Positions 54,561 through 64,000 of a stretch of 64,000 bases of DNA are shown in pieces. The position numbers were made by a program, and so were the translations under genes. The notes under the pieces were generated by a model. That model did not search any database and was not told where the DNA came from. It saw only the letters and a list, made by a program, of their open reading frames with translations. The stretch lies in contig JAAALK010000079.1 in assembly GCA_019279435.1 (NCBI GenBank), positions 98,667,332 to 98,731,331 of the forward strand, given 5' to 3'. Source of the stretch: Zizania palustris (taxonomy: Eukaryota > Streptophyta > Magnoliopsida > Poales > Poaceae). The first letter of the stretch is position 1, and each line of letters opens with the position of its first letter.

Positions 54561-56388
54561 AAGAAGATCCCAAAGAGTATGAAGGCCCTGAGAATGATCC
54601 CATACTTCCCTCGACATCAACCCCTAAAGCGAACCCGTTATCAACTACTTCAACAAGAGGTCCCGAAGCATCTGCTTCGACTTCGGTCATCTTCGACCAC
54701 AATCTAGCAAGTGTTAAGCGGGAGGCTTCATCTCATCAAGAAGCTCAGCGGCACATTCAGAAGATGCATCCTCTAGAGCAGATCATCGGTGAGCTAAATG
54801 AAATGGTAACTCGATCTCATGCTCACTTTATTGATTCTGCATTTGTTGCCTCCTTTGAGCCCATAGATGTTAGTCATGCTTTATTTGATTCGAGTTGGAT
54901 CAATGTCATGCATGAGGAGTTAGAAAACTTTGATAGAAATCAAGTCTGGGTTCTTGTAGATCCACCCCCTAACATTCATATCATTGGCACAAAATGGATT
55001 TTCAAAAACAAACAGGGGGGATGGGTCTGTTGTGAGAAACAAGGGTAGGCTTGTTGCTCAGGGTTACTCTCAAGTTGAGGGGGTTGATTTTGGAGATACA
55101 TTTTCTCCGGTAGCTCGACTTGAGGCCATTAGGATTTTGCTTGCTTTTGCATCTTCTCGCGGTTTCAAGCTTTATCAAATGGATGTTAAAAGTGCTTTTC
55201 TTAATGGTTCTTAGGAGAGGATGTGTATGTTAGACAACCCATAGGCTTTGAACATCCCAAGTACCCCTATAGAGTCTTTAAACTTTTTCAAAGCTTTGTA
55301 TGGGCTCAAGCAAGCTCCTAGGGCCTGGTATGATCGACTTAGGAACTTTTTGCTTGAGCATGGGTACAAAATGTGTTCTGTTGATAAAACCATGTTTACT
55401 CTTAAGAATGGCAAAGATTTCCTCCTTGTTCAGATTTATGTTGATGACATTATTTTTGGTGGCTCTTCTCATACACTTGTGGCCGAGTTTGCTGATTCTA
55501 TGAGCAGGGAGTTCGAGATGTCGATGATGGGTGAGGTGACCTTCTTCCTTGGTTTGCAAATCAAGCAAAGCAAATAAGGTACATTCGTGCATCAGACGAA
55601 GTACACCAAGGATCTGTTGAAGCACTTTGACATGAGCAATGTGAAGCCGCTTTCCACTCCGATGGCTAGCTTAGTAGCATTTTACCCGGATGAAGATGGA
55701 GAAGAGGTGGATCAGAAGGAGTTCTAGAGCATGATCGGCTCCCTCCTCTACTTGACGGCTATGAGGCTGGATATACACTTCGTAGTATGTATGTGCGCTC
55801 GTTTTCATGCTTTCCAAGAGTGTCACATCGTCAAGCGGTAAACGCATACTGAGGTACCTAAAACACACTCTTGAATTTGGCATTTAGTATTCTGCATCAT
55901 CATATTTATGCCTTTGAGGTTTATCCGATGCTGATTTTGCTGGATGTAGAATTGATAGGAAAAGTACCTCTAGTACTTGTCATTTTCTAGGTTCCTCTCT
56001 TGTTTGTTGGTCTTCTCGTAAACATTCTAGCGTTGCGCAGTCTATAGTCGAGGTTGAGTATGTTGCTGCTGCTAGCTGTTGCTCACAGATTTTGTGGATG
56101 ATATCTACTTTGCGGGATTTTGGGTTGAATTTTAAGGGTGTTCCATTTTTCTGTGATAACACTAGTGCCATTATCTTAGCCAACAACCCAGTTCAACATT
56201 CTAGAACCAAACACATTGATGTGCGTTATCATTTTTTGAGAGATCACAATGAGAAGGGTGATATTGAATTGAGATATGTTGATACCCAGAACCAGCTTGC
56301 AGACATTTTTACCAAGCCTCTTAATGCTTCTCCATTTGCATTTTTGAGAGGAGAGCTTGGTGTGTGTCATCCCTATGGAATCTTGTGA
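54561..56388 (+). pseudogene. Sirevirus 4 reverse transcriptase and RNase H
   Basis: After a Ser/Thr-rich linker, reverse transcriptase blocks run from 54764: INVMHEELENFDRNQVW, GTKWIFKNKQG, FKLYQMDVKSAFLNGS, ALYGLKQAPRAWYDRLRNF. The active site is intact, YVDDIIFGG (55437-55463). RNase H follows (about 55900-56380): DADFAGCRIDRKSTSSTC-like text, AAASCCSQILWMISTLR, SRTKHIDVRYHFLRDHNEKG and ELRYVDTQNQLADIFTKPL. The final stop is at 56386-56388 after CHPYGIL. Frame breaks near 55015, 55214, 55290 and 55575 and several stops kill it. Confidence 0.88.
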
Positions 56389-56622
56389 GGGAGAGTTGTG
56401 TGTCATTGCATAAGCTTCTGTTATATGATTAACTGCTTTTACCTGTACTTGCATGGATATGCCTTTGAATTATTATCTTTAATCATGATGATTTTGCTCT
56501 GTTGAATATGTCTGATATCTATCATGAGCATGACTTTTAATTCTGAAAATTAAATCATGATCATTGCTTAGTCTGGTAACTAGCATGAGTAGGTTGAATG
56601 CTTTTTCTATCTTTTAGATGCC
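56389..56622 (+). other. Sirevirus 4 non-coding 3' region, interrupted
   Basis: No gene. A polypurine-like GTGAGGGAGAG follows the pol stop. The stretch matches 29711-30020 of Sirevirus 2 up to GCCTGGTA and is then replaced by an inverted LTR at about 56623. Confidence 0.6.
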
Positions 56623-57319
56623 TGGTAGCGGATTGGAATGACGACTAGAGGGGGGGTGAATAGACGCCTCGACAAATTCTCGTGAATTAGATGGCCTTTT
56701 CAAAACACCCAACGCTCCTCTATAAATTTCAGATTCAAATTTGAAATTATCAGTAAAAATGAGAGCAACAAAATCAGTTCAAATACAACAATTAGTCTTG
56801 TTCGGAGTTTGAAGTGACGAAGCACTCTGTCGACAATTGATATTCCGAACTAGAGTGAGTAGAACAACAACTGGATGGTCAACAGAAGTAAATCGATGAA
56901 TGAAACTCCAAATCAGACCAAAACTTCAGACAACTCTTTTAACTCATTCACTTATCATTTTGAACCAAAACTAGACAACCGAAATTGATCAAATTAGACA
57001 AACTAGCATCAGAGCAGATGAATCAAATTATCAAATTTGTTTGTTGATAGAGATCAAGATTGAAATACAATCAGCAGTTACTGTAGCAAATCCAAAACTT
57101 AGATGATGAACAGTGTTATATCATTCAGCTCTAGAACATAGTGGCAAGAACCAAATTTGTACAGTTTACTTGAAAAACTCATCAGTTCCCAACTGAATTC
57201 AGTATACAATAGTAGACAAGCAAGTTCATGTATGAAGTTGCTTCACAACAATGCAATGGCAGAATATCAAATGCAGATGTACATAATTAATTCAAGAACA
57301 TAAAACTTCATATAATACT
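56623..57319 (-). repeat. Sirevirus-type LTR fragment, minus orientation
   Basis: On the minus strand the sequence ends with GTTGGGTGTTTTGAAAAGGC, then CTATTCACCCCCCCTCTAGT, as the plus-strand LTR ends at 36974 do (GTTGGGTGTTTAGAAAAGGC). It is therefore the 3' end of a Sirevirus LTR in inverted orientation, inserted in element 4. About 700 bp are present; the Tekay-type LTR at 57320 cuts it. The left edge is approximate. Confidence 0.65.
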
Positions 57320-60300
57320 TGTAACACCCCAAATTTTCAATACAATAAAAATATTATTAAATTCAATTTCTTGGAATTTATATTTCTGAAAATACTTTTA
57401 ATACTCTTTCATACCCTTTTGAACTACAACATAGAGTAGATGGTCAAACTAGGGGGTGAAACTTTTTGTATATGATCCTAAGACCAAAATATATTTTGGG
57501 AATTTTTGTAAATTTTTGCCAAGCAGGGAAGTAGCCCTATTATTTTAAATCAATTTCTGTAATTATTTTTAATCAAAAAAAGTTTCAAACAGTATTGGGC
57601 CCTCTCCCTTTTTTTCTCTCTCTCTCGGCCGGCCCAGCCCACTCACTCCCGCGCCCGCCTTCTGACCAGTGGAGCCCACCCGTCAGTGACCCCCTCTCCT
57701 CTCACGCGCGCACCCGACACTCCGGCCCCACCTGTCGGCGCCAAACCCTTTCCCTCGCGCGCGCGCCCGACACCATGGCCCCACCCGTCAGCTCGCTCCC
57801 TCGCTCGTTCGCGCCCGCTGGCCAGTGGCCCCCGCCTGTCAGCTTCGTCATCAACCTCGCGTCGTCGCCCCCAAACTACGCCGGCCACCTTTACTCCCTC
57901 GGATCCGCCCCCGCCGGCCCCCTCACCCTAATCACTCGCCAGCAATGAATTCCCCTCAACGCGCCGACCGTTTTCCCCCTATTAACTCGGCCGATTCGCG
58001 TCCAGGTTCGATGAACCGCGTTCAACCCAAGCTCACCGGCGTCAAAGCGCAATTAACCTCGGCCACCATCAATTGCGCCCTCCCTGCCCCCGCCGGTACC
58101 TCTATTTAAGCCATTGCCCTCCACCGTGTTCGGTTCACGCATCCATTCGCACTCAGACCGAGCAGAGCGCCCACACTTCGCCTGTTAGCGCAATCCCCTT
58201 GTTTCGTCTCCGGCCACCGTTCGCCATCGCCTCAGACCGCCTCCGTCCGTGCCTCCGCCACCAACGTGACCGTAAGGACAACCTCGACCTCGGCCACCCC
58301 TCCGCCGATGCCGAACCCCGCCGGAACACCTTCGCCGACGAGGAGCCCGAACCACTCCGCCGTCTACCCTCGCCGCCGACCGCGCTCCGTCGACCCCTCA
58401 CCTCGCCTAAGGTACCGTCGTGACCGCAGTAGTGTCCTCTTTCCATTTCTAGGCTTAGCTAGGGCCGCCGTTGCTCGCCGTGGCCCCTGGCCCACTCGCC
58501 GTCGTCGGGGAAGACGACCGGCACGAGTCGAGTACCCGTGCCGTGTCGGATCTGATCCCGACCGTGCGATCGCGATCGGACGACGCATGTAAACCCACGT
58601 ACTCGATCTAATCCGCACCGTCGGATCTGGTCAAAGCGTTACGTTTTAATCTCACGCGTTCATTTCCATTTAAAACCGGCGTGCGATCTCGTGCGTCCAC
58701 GTGGAACCCTTTCGCACGTTTTAATCCTGGCCGTCCGTTGTCACTTAAGCGCCCCGCCTCGCTCTCGCGCGTTGGATCTGGATCCAACGGTCCAGATCGA
58801 CCCGACGCACGCGCACAGTGCGCGGGTTCACCGTGGGCCTGGCTCACCGTGGACCCGAGGGGTTTAAAAATTGAAAATGAATTTCCGAAATACCTTTAAA
58901 CTTGTAAAATTCATATCTGGTGCATTTGAACTCTAAAAATTACCATTCCAATTTCAGAAAATTCATAAAATTATTCTCTACATGTTTATGCAATAAAAAC
59001 AGTAGGTTTACTTTGACTTTTTCATGTTTATTCAAATAAATATTCAAATGCCTTTAGGATTAAAATATAAATTCAAATGTTTAAACTTCAGAAAAATTTA
59101 GATTTATTTCCACTCTGTCCATTTATTGGAAAACCACCAAATTAACATGAACTTTTCATTTCACATTTATCTGAGAACTTAATAGGGCAATAATCACATT
59201 TAAACACCCTTTTCGAAAAAGGACAACTCTTTAATTCCTTTAAAGTTTAATTATAAAATAAACCACAGAACCTTAACCATTGAATTTATTTTATTTATAA
59301 TCAAGCCAACTTTAACTTATGTGCTTATAATGTAATGTTATATTGTTTGATTGAATGTTGTGTTCTTTTTATTTTACTTTACTATATCAAAAAGACTACG
59401 ACGTCGCCGAGGAGCCGGAGTACTTCCCCGAAGTCCCTCCCTCTCCTTTTGCTGAACAAGGCAAGTCACCAAACCAATCTTTTGAGCATATTGAACCCAT
59501 GTTTGATTAAACTATCGCTAAAACACATAGGTTATATATGCATTAGTCAAATGAACCCTTACGATATATTTATTTAGGATCCCCCGACCTTGATGTGCAA
59601 CCCAAGCCATGCTCTCTAGCCTAAACTCCTTGTCACCATATGAAAAATGATATTAGCTAGTGTCCAATGTATTGACACGATTGCTATAGGATAAAAATGA
59701 GTCGTAGCAAAATGGTTCTATTATATGATCCCCGTTACTTCTTATCCTTGGATTTCTGTTGGTGATGAGTTATGGTTGTGAGTGTATGCATGGTGGGTTC
59801 CTGGTGCAAGCTAGGGCATTGGTCGGTAGCACCCGGGGCACTATAAGGACCGGTCTGAGGGATCCGTTGCAATACACTTACGTACTAACCACAAGTCTTG
59901 TGGGTAAGTCCTAACTAAGGTATGGATTGTTCCAAACCGAGGCCACCATTTGGAGATGGGTCGAGTTGCACCTGTGGGTGACTTGTACCAATGTGGCGCA
60001 AAAGGGGGTGTGACGTTAGCCGGGATGCGGCCCGGCGCGCCGGCGAGACCTAGAGTGGGTGGTTATCGCTTGGAACATTTCATGTCGAGGTTTTGGCACG
60101 AGTTCCCGTGGTATGGGTCATCTCGTTTGGGATGAGTGCGTGTCTTTTGGGTACAGTAGTACATCTCTGATCAGAGTCTTAAATCTTTTCGAAAAGCCGA
60201 GCCCACGGTCAAGGGCGGGTTGCGTGACATCCCCCAGTTAGTTTACTTTGGATATGTATGTGCATGATGGATTGGCATGTAAGGACTGTTGTGCGAGGAG

Positions 60301-60760
60301 GTAAAACGTACTCCTCGAGCTAGTTGATGTTGTTGACATTCATGTTTACTTTTCCGCATGATTAAAATGTGATTACACTAAATGCAATAACTGAAACTGT
60401 ACTTTTCCGCAATGTTAGCCATTACCCTTCCTTGTTTATTATCCTGCATTATTACTTGCATTTGCGGTGGCTTGTTGAGTACTTTTTGTACTCATACCCG
60501 TTGGACCCCACAGAGAATGCTTACTATGAGGACGGTCTGGAGTAGCGACCCAGTCGAGAAGAAAAATCCTGAAGAAGATGTTCGTCATGCCGCTGTTTAA
60601 TTATTTTACTACTGTTTTTACTAAGACTTTGATGTAATAAATATGGTCTGTGTACCATGAATACTGTCGTATGTACGATTGTCGCATGATGAACCTCTTG
60701 TATTATTGTTTTTCTATGGAAATTCAATAATGTCTCGATTTGATAAATCGGGGCACTACA
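57320..60760 (+). repeat. 5' LTR of the Tekay-type element, 3441 bp
   Basis: From TGTAACACCCC to GGCACTACA, followed at once by the PBS. GC-rich in the 57600-58850 part, AT-rich after. TATTTAA at 58103-58109; first possible donor AAG|GTAC at 58411. It contains the second copy of the two-exon acidic coding segment. Long apparent frames on both strands at 57600-58620 reflect GC content and are not called as genes. Same family as the solo LTR at 25577. Confidence 0.93.
59395..60545 (+). CDS. Conserved two-exon acidic coding segment inside the LTR
   Basis: Function unknown. Proposed internal exon 59395-59460 (66 bp, contains EEPEYFPEVPPSPFAEQG) after AAAAAG, with donor AAG|GCAAGT; proposed last exon 60514-60545 (AYYEDGLE then TAG) after CCCCACAG. 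Phase 1 on both sides, as in the solo LTR copy at 27501-28676, and the same 66-bp length. Differences between copies lie largely in third positions or in similar residues (D/E, F/Y), with one codon-sized indel. The upstream exon and ATG are not identified: joining to the exon ending at 58411 would give an in-frame TAA in this copy. Confidence 0.5.
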
Positions 60761-60763
60761 AGA

Positions 60764-60776
60764 TGGTATCAGAGCC
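60764..60776 (+). other. Primer binding site (initiator tRNA-Met)
   Basis: TGGTATCAGAGCC, three bases after the LTR end, complementary to the 3' end of initiator tRNA-Met. Confidence 0.93.
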
Positions 60777-60898
60777 GACTCGACTGTAGGAAGCCAAACA
60801 GACCCGCCTAGCCATTAGTCACAGGAAATTATTTCTCGAAAATCTACTTTACAAACTTTGTTCCTCTCCTCACTTTTATTCAACTTGCTGTTTTGTAG

Positions 60899-61678
60899 AT
60901 GCCAGTATACCAAGTGCACAGCTACTGCCGCCACTATGAGGGCTTCGTCCGGGAGCTCCGTATGATGCTCACCTTCCTCGGGTTCCTCTTCGAACCCGAA
61001 TTCCAAGGAGTGTACCCCGACGAGTTCGCCGGGCCTTGTGACGTCTCCCTCACCGTCCACGGCTCCGGAGAACACCTGCCGCCCTACACCACAGCACTTG
61101 GAGGCCCGACTTTCGACGTCGCGTGCCAACGAGTCGCCCTCCAGGCCCTCATGGAGTTGAGGATGATCTACGATGATCGTCTTCAGAACTCGTCCTTCCG
61201 GCTTGTGCCGAAGCGTACTCCCGGCGCCCACCGTAGCATCTACCTCGGAGTTCACTCCGTGCGTGATCCGGTCATGGCCCGGCAGTCGCGTCTTCTACAG
61301 GCTATGGACGATCTCCATACCGAGGCGGTGCTCGACGCCGACGAGCGTCACGAGGCGGTCGAGTTTCTTCGTGAGGAAACGAAGAACTTGATCCAACAGA
61401 ATGGCGAGTTGCAGCGCAAGATCATGCAGCTGCAGAAGGATATTGTGGAGATGGTTCCTCTTCTTCCAAGGAAGAAGAAGCCCATCCGTGAGCCCCTCCC
61501 CCGCCCCAAGAGGATCCCGCCATGACCCTCCCCCGCCAGACCCTCCACCAGCGCCCCTGCACCACGCCCCGGCCTCGTCTCCAACTCCATCATCGAGAAT
61601 TTTCTCGAGCCCACCATCCCTTCGGAGCCGCGTACTCGTGGTTCCGAGAGCACGGAGACCGCCTCCGGTGGCGAGTAG
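60899..61678 (+). pseudogene. Extra ORF between PBS and gag of the Tekay-type element
   Basis: Not a gag and not assigned to a function. The ATG at 60899 directly follows TTTTGTAG, which looks like a splice acceptor. 208 codons are open to a TGA at 61523-61525; in the same frame protein-like sequence (NSIIENFLEPTIPSEPRT) runs on to TAG 61676-61678, so the TGA may be a mutation in a 259-codon ORF. The N-terminal half (YEGFVRELRMMLTFLGFLF, ACQRVALQALMELRMIYDDR) looks globular. Residues about 140-180 form a likely coiled coil (EAVEFLREETKNLIQQNGEL), then a basic Pro-rich tail. I believe similar unnamed proteins occur in grass genomes, but that needs a search. Confidence 0.65.
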
Positions 61679-61864
61679 GCGTTAGGAGTCGCTACTTTAA
61701 TAAGAGCTTAATTTTGTATGTGGTGCTACCCACGACGAGTGTGTTGTGGGTAGAATAAGATCTTGATTGTAATGAACATTTTACCACTTGATTTATATAT
61801 GCTTAAACTATTCTTGTTAATTGTGTCGTCAACTTTTTGCTTTATAACCTTATGAATTCAGAAG
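61679..61864 (+). other. AT-rich spacer before gag, intron-like
   Basis: No ORF. It ends in a T-rich stretch and GAATTCAG three bases before the gag ATG, which resembles a splice acceptor. Splicing to this point would bring gag close to the cap, past the long leader and the extra ORF. Confidence 0.45.
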
Positions 61865-64000
61865 ATGGCCGACCACCAGAACACCGGCTCCAACAACGGA
61901 GCAGAAGGAAGTCGTGATGCGCCCGAGGGTGTTGTACCCAACTCGGGTGCAACGGGCCCGCGTCAGTCTGGGTCGCCCTCCGCCAACCACCCCACCTTGG
62001 CGGAGATGATGGCGAATCAGAACCAACTGATCACCGCCCTCCTCACTCAAATGCAGAACCAACAGGCTCAGTTGGACCGTCTGCAGAATGGGGAACCAGC
62101 CCCTCGCGCACCAGCACCCGCGCCCGCTCCGCAACTTTCGGAGTTTCTGCGCGTGCGCCCGCCCATTTTCTCAAGCACCACCAACCCGATGGAGGCCGGA
62201 GATTGGCTTCGCACCATCGGAAAGAAGCTTGACCTCCTCCCCTGCACCGACCGAGAGCGAGTGGCCTTCGCCACCCACCAGCTCTAGGGTCCCGCCGCTG
62301 AATGGTGGGACAACTATCGTGAGTCCCAGCCAGAGGACCACGTGGTAACTTGGGCGGAGTTCACCATCGCTTTTCGTGCCGCCCACGTCCCCGCCAGTGT
62401 CATCGCGGTGAAACAGCAGGAGTTCCGTGACCTGCAACAAGGCAACAGGACCGTCATGGAGTACCTCCATGAGTTCAATCACCTCGCCCGCTACGCACCT
62501 GAGGAAGTGCGCACCGACGCCCTCCGCCAAGCCAAGTTCCTCCGGGGACTTAAGGACGAGCTGTCCATCCAGCTCGTCGCCACCGACTACGCCGACTTCC
62601 AACGGCTAGTCAACAAAGCGCTCATCCAAGAGACTGAGCAAAGCAAGTTGGACCTCAAGAAGAGAAAGATGATCGCCTTCAAGAACCAGCAGGCGAACTC
62701 TCAGAGGCCCCGCTTCGTCCCTCCGCCACCAGCGCCTGCCTACCATCCTCGGCCCGCCTACAGGCCACCTCACGCCGCCGGTGGATCCAACACCGGGCAT
62801 CCTCGCCCCACTCCACCAGCTCCGGCCGCTCAGCCGACGCCAGCCGCCAAGGCTCCGATCTTGAAGGATCGCCAAGGAAGGCCGGTCGTCTGCTTCAACT
62901 GCCGCAAGGAAGGGCACTATTCGCACCAGTGTCCTCACCCCAAGCAGACTCAAGGCATGGCACCCAACCAGGTGGTTCGTGCCCGCGTCAACCACATCAG
63001 CGCGGAGGAAGCTCAGGAGGCTCCTGAAGTTGTGCTCGGTACGTTTACTGTGAATTCCGTACCAGTCGTAATATTATTCGACTCTGGAGCAACCCACTCC
63101 TTCGTCTCGGAAGATTTTGCAAAAACGAACGAACTGGACGTGCTCCCTCTACCCATCCCCATGGTGATTGCCACTCCTGGCAATAGGACCTTAGCTCACT
63201 TATACAGCCCTAAGGTTCAAATTGACATCCAAGGAGCACTGTTTCGGGCCGAGCCAGTCCTCATCCAATGCACCGGACTCGACCTCATACTAGGGATGGA
63301 TTGGTTGATGAAGCACAAGGGAGTGATCGACTGTGCCAACAAGTCCATCACGGTAACCAACCCTGAAGGCGCAGCCGTCACCTTTCGAATGACTAGTCGC
63401 AAACCACTCGGAGCATCCCTTGGCTCGATAGCTCTTGAAGAGGTACCCATAGTCAAGGAGTTTGCGAACGTCTTCCCTGAAGACCTACCCGGAATGCCTC
63501 CCAAGCGGGACATCGAATTCAGAATCGAACTTGTCCTTGGGACCACTCCAATCTCCAAGCGCCCGTACAGGATGGCCGCTAATGAACTAGCTGAAGTCAA
63601 GAGCAACATCGAAGACCTAGAGCAAAAAGGGTATATCCGACCGAGTACCTCACCCTGGGGTGCACCGGTTATATTTGCCATGAAGAAGGACAAGACCAAG
63701 AGGATGTGCGTGGACTATAGAGCCTTGAACGACGTAACCATCAAGAACAAGTACCCATTGCCTCGGATCGACGACCTGTTCGATCAGCTGAAAGGATCCT
63801 CGGTGTTTTCCAAGATTGACCTCAGGTCAGGTTATCACCAATTGAGGATTAGGGAAGAAGACATACCCAAGACTTCCTTCACCTCCCGCTATGGACTCTA
63901 CGAGTACACCGTGATGTCGTTCGGACTCACGAATGCCCCGGCCTTTTTCATGAACATGATGAACAATGTATTCATGGAGTTCTTGGACAAGTTCATCGTG
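61865..64000 (+). CDS. gag-pol of the Tekay-type element (partial, one nonsense codon)
   Basis: Gag starts with MADHQNTGSNNGAEG and a Gln-rich segment. The retrotransposon gag domain contains NPMEAGDWLRTIGKKLDLL and, after a TAG at 62285-62287 (probably CAG), GPAAEWWDNY and RTVMEYLHEFNHLARYAPEE. The zinc knuckle is CFNCRKEGHYSHQCPH (62888-62935). Protease follows with LFDSGATHSFVSEDF (DSG triad) and LDLILGMDWL. Reverse transcriptase begins near 63540 (KRPYRMAANELAEVK, RMCVDYRALNDVTIKNKYPL, FSKIDLRSGYHQLRI, SFGLTNAPAFFMNMMN) and leaves the window before its active-site motif. From 62288 to 64000 the frame is continuously open, and gag and pol share one frame. It would be functional except for the TAG, as far as visible. 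Confidence 0.92.

Larger units (their letters stand above)
57320..64000 (+). mobile_element. Tekay/Del-type Ty3/gypsy element, runs off the window
   Basis: Plus-strand element: 3441-bp 5' LTR, PBS, extra ORF, spacer, gag-pol open to the window end apart from one nonsense codon in gag. Large LTRs beginning TGTAACACCCC, an initiator tRNA-Met PBS and the gag/pol style fit the Tekay (Del) group of chromoviruses; the chromodomain would be beyond the window. The few lesions suggest recent insertion. ATACT (57315-57319) is the expected target copy. Confidence 0.85.

Noticed and set aside
57595..58618. Long Pro/Arg-rich frames on both strands in the GC-rich part of the Tekay-type LTR
   Set aside because: Same reason: composition-driven, low complexity, and not preserved in the solo LTR in the same frame.
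58411..59395. Direct joining of the exon ending at 58411 (AAG|GTAC) to the conserved 66-bp exon as the start of the LTR mini-gene
   Set aside because: In this LTR the needed phase gives an in-frame TAA just before the junction, and neither LTR offers an ATG in that exon. The donor may be real, but the coding link is not supported.
60899..61678. A host gene captured or overlapping the Tekay-type element
   Set aside because: It sits exactly between PBS and gag, in the sense direction, which is where extra ORFs of retroelements lie. I treat it as part of the element.

Overview
The window is plant nuclear DNA made almost entirely of nested LTR retrotransposons; I found no host gene, tRNA gene, rRNA gene or CRISPR array. 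The element types point to a grass (Poaceae): Sirevirus-type Ty1/copia elements, Ty3/gypsy Tat elements with a dual RNase H and an antisense gene of the 'putative gypsy type transposon' family, a CRM-like chromovirus, and Tekay/Del-type elements with 3.3-3.4 kb GC-rich LTRs. The species cannot be fixed from this. Such dense nesting is typical of pericentromeric or other heterochromatin.

Layout. 1-6415: Sirevirus 1 on the minus strand, cut in gag by Tat-A. 6416-14010: Tat-A (3' LTR, plus-strand five-exon antisense gene, tandem repeats, minus-strand pol remnant). 14011-23036: Tat-B, same architecture, with its LTR reduced to a stub. 23037-32530: Sirevirus 2 on the plus strand, split in its reverse transcriptase by a 3311-bp solo LTR (25577-28887, 5-bp duplication CCAAG). 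32531-33205: fragment of another copia (minus). 33230-35316: Sirevirus 3 fragment, into which Sirevirus 4 inserted (5' LTR 35317-36974, PBS, gag start). 37333-43184: CRM-like chromovirus (minus). 43185-43284: a 100-N assembly gap. 43285-46119: Tat-C, antisense gene and LTR, inverted relative to the other Tat copies. 46120-51602: Tat-D gag-pol (minus) with 5' LTR and PBS. 51603-56622: the rest of Sirevirus 4. 56623-57319: inverted Sirevirus LTR piece. 57320-64000: a young Tekay-type element (LTR, PBS, extra ORF, gag-pol running off the window).

How the parts work. Each autonomous element encodes Gag (particle), protease, reverse transcriptase/RNase H and integrase. Nearly all are broken by nonsense changes, frameshifts or later insertions. 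The C-to-T/G-to-A character of many nonsense codons suggests deamination of methylated cytosine.

Three extra coding layers stand out. (1) Each Tat copy that keeps the region carries an opposite-strand, TATA-driven gene with short introns at matching positions. (2) The two Tekay-type LTRs share a phase-compatible, two-exon acidic coding segment inside the LTR, between a TATA box and (in the solo LTR) an AATAAA. (3) The Tekay-type element has an extra ORF between PBS and gag. The first two are the best candidates for an under-described system.
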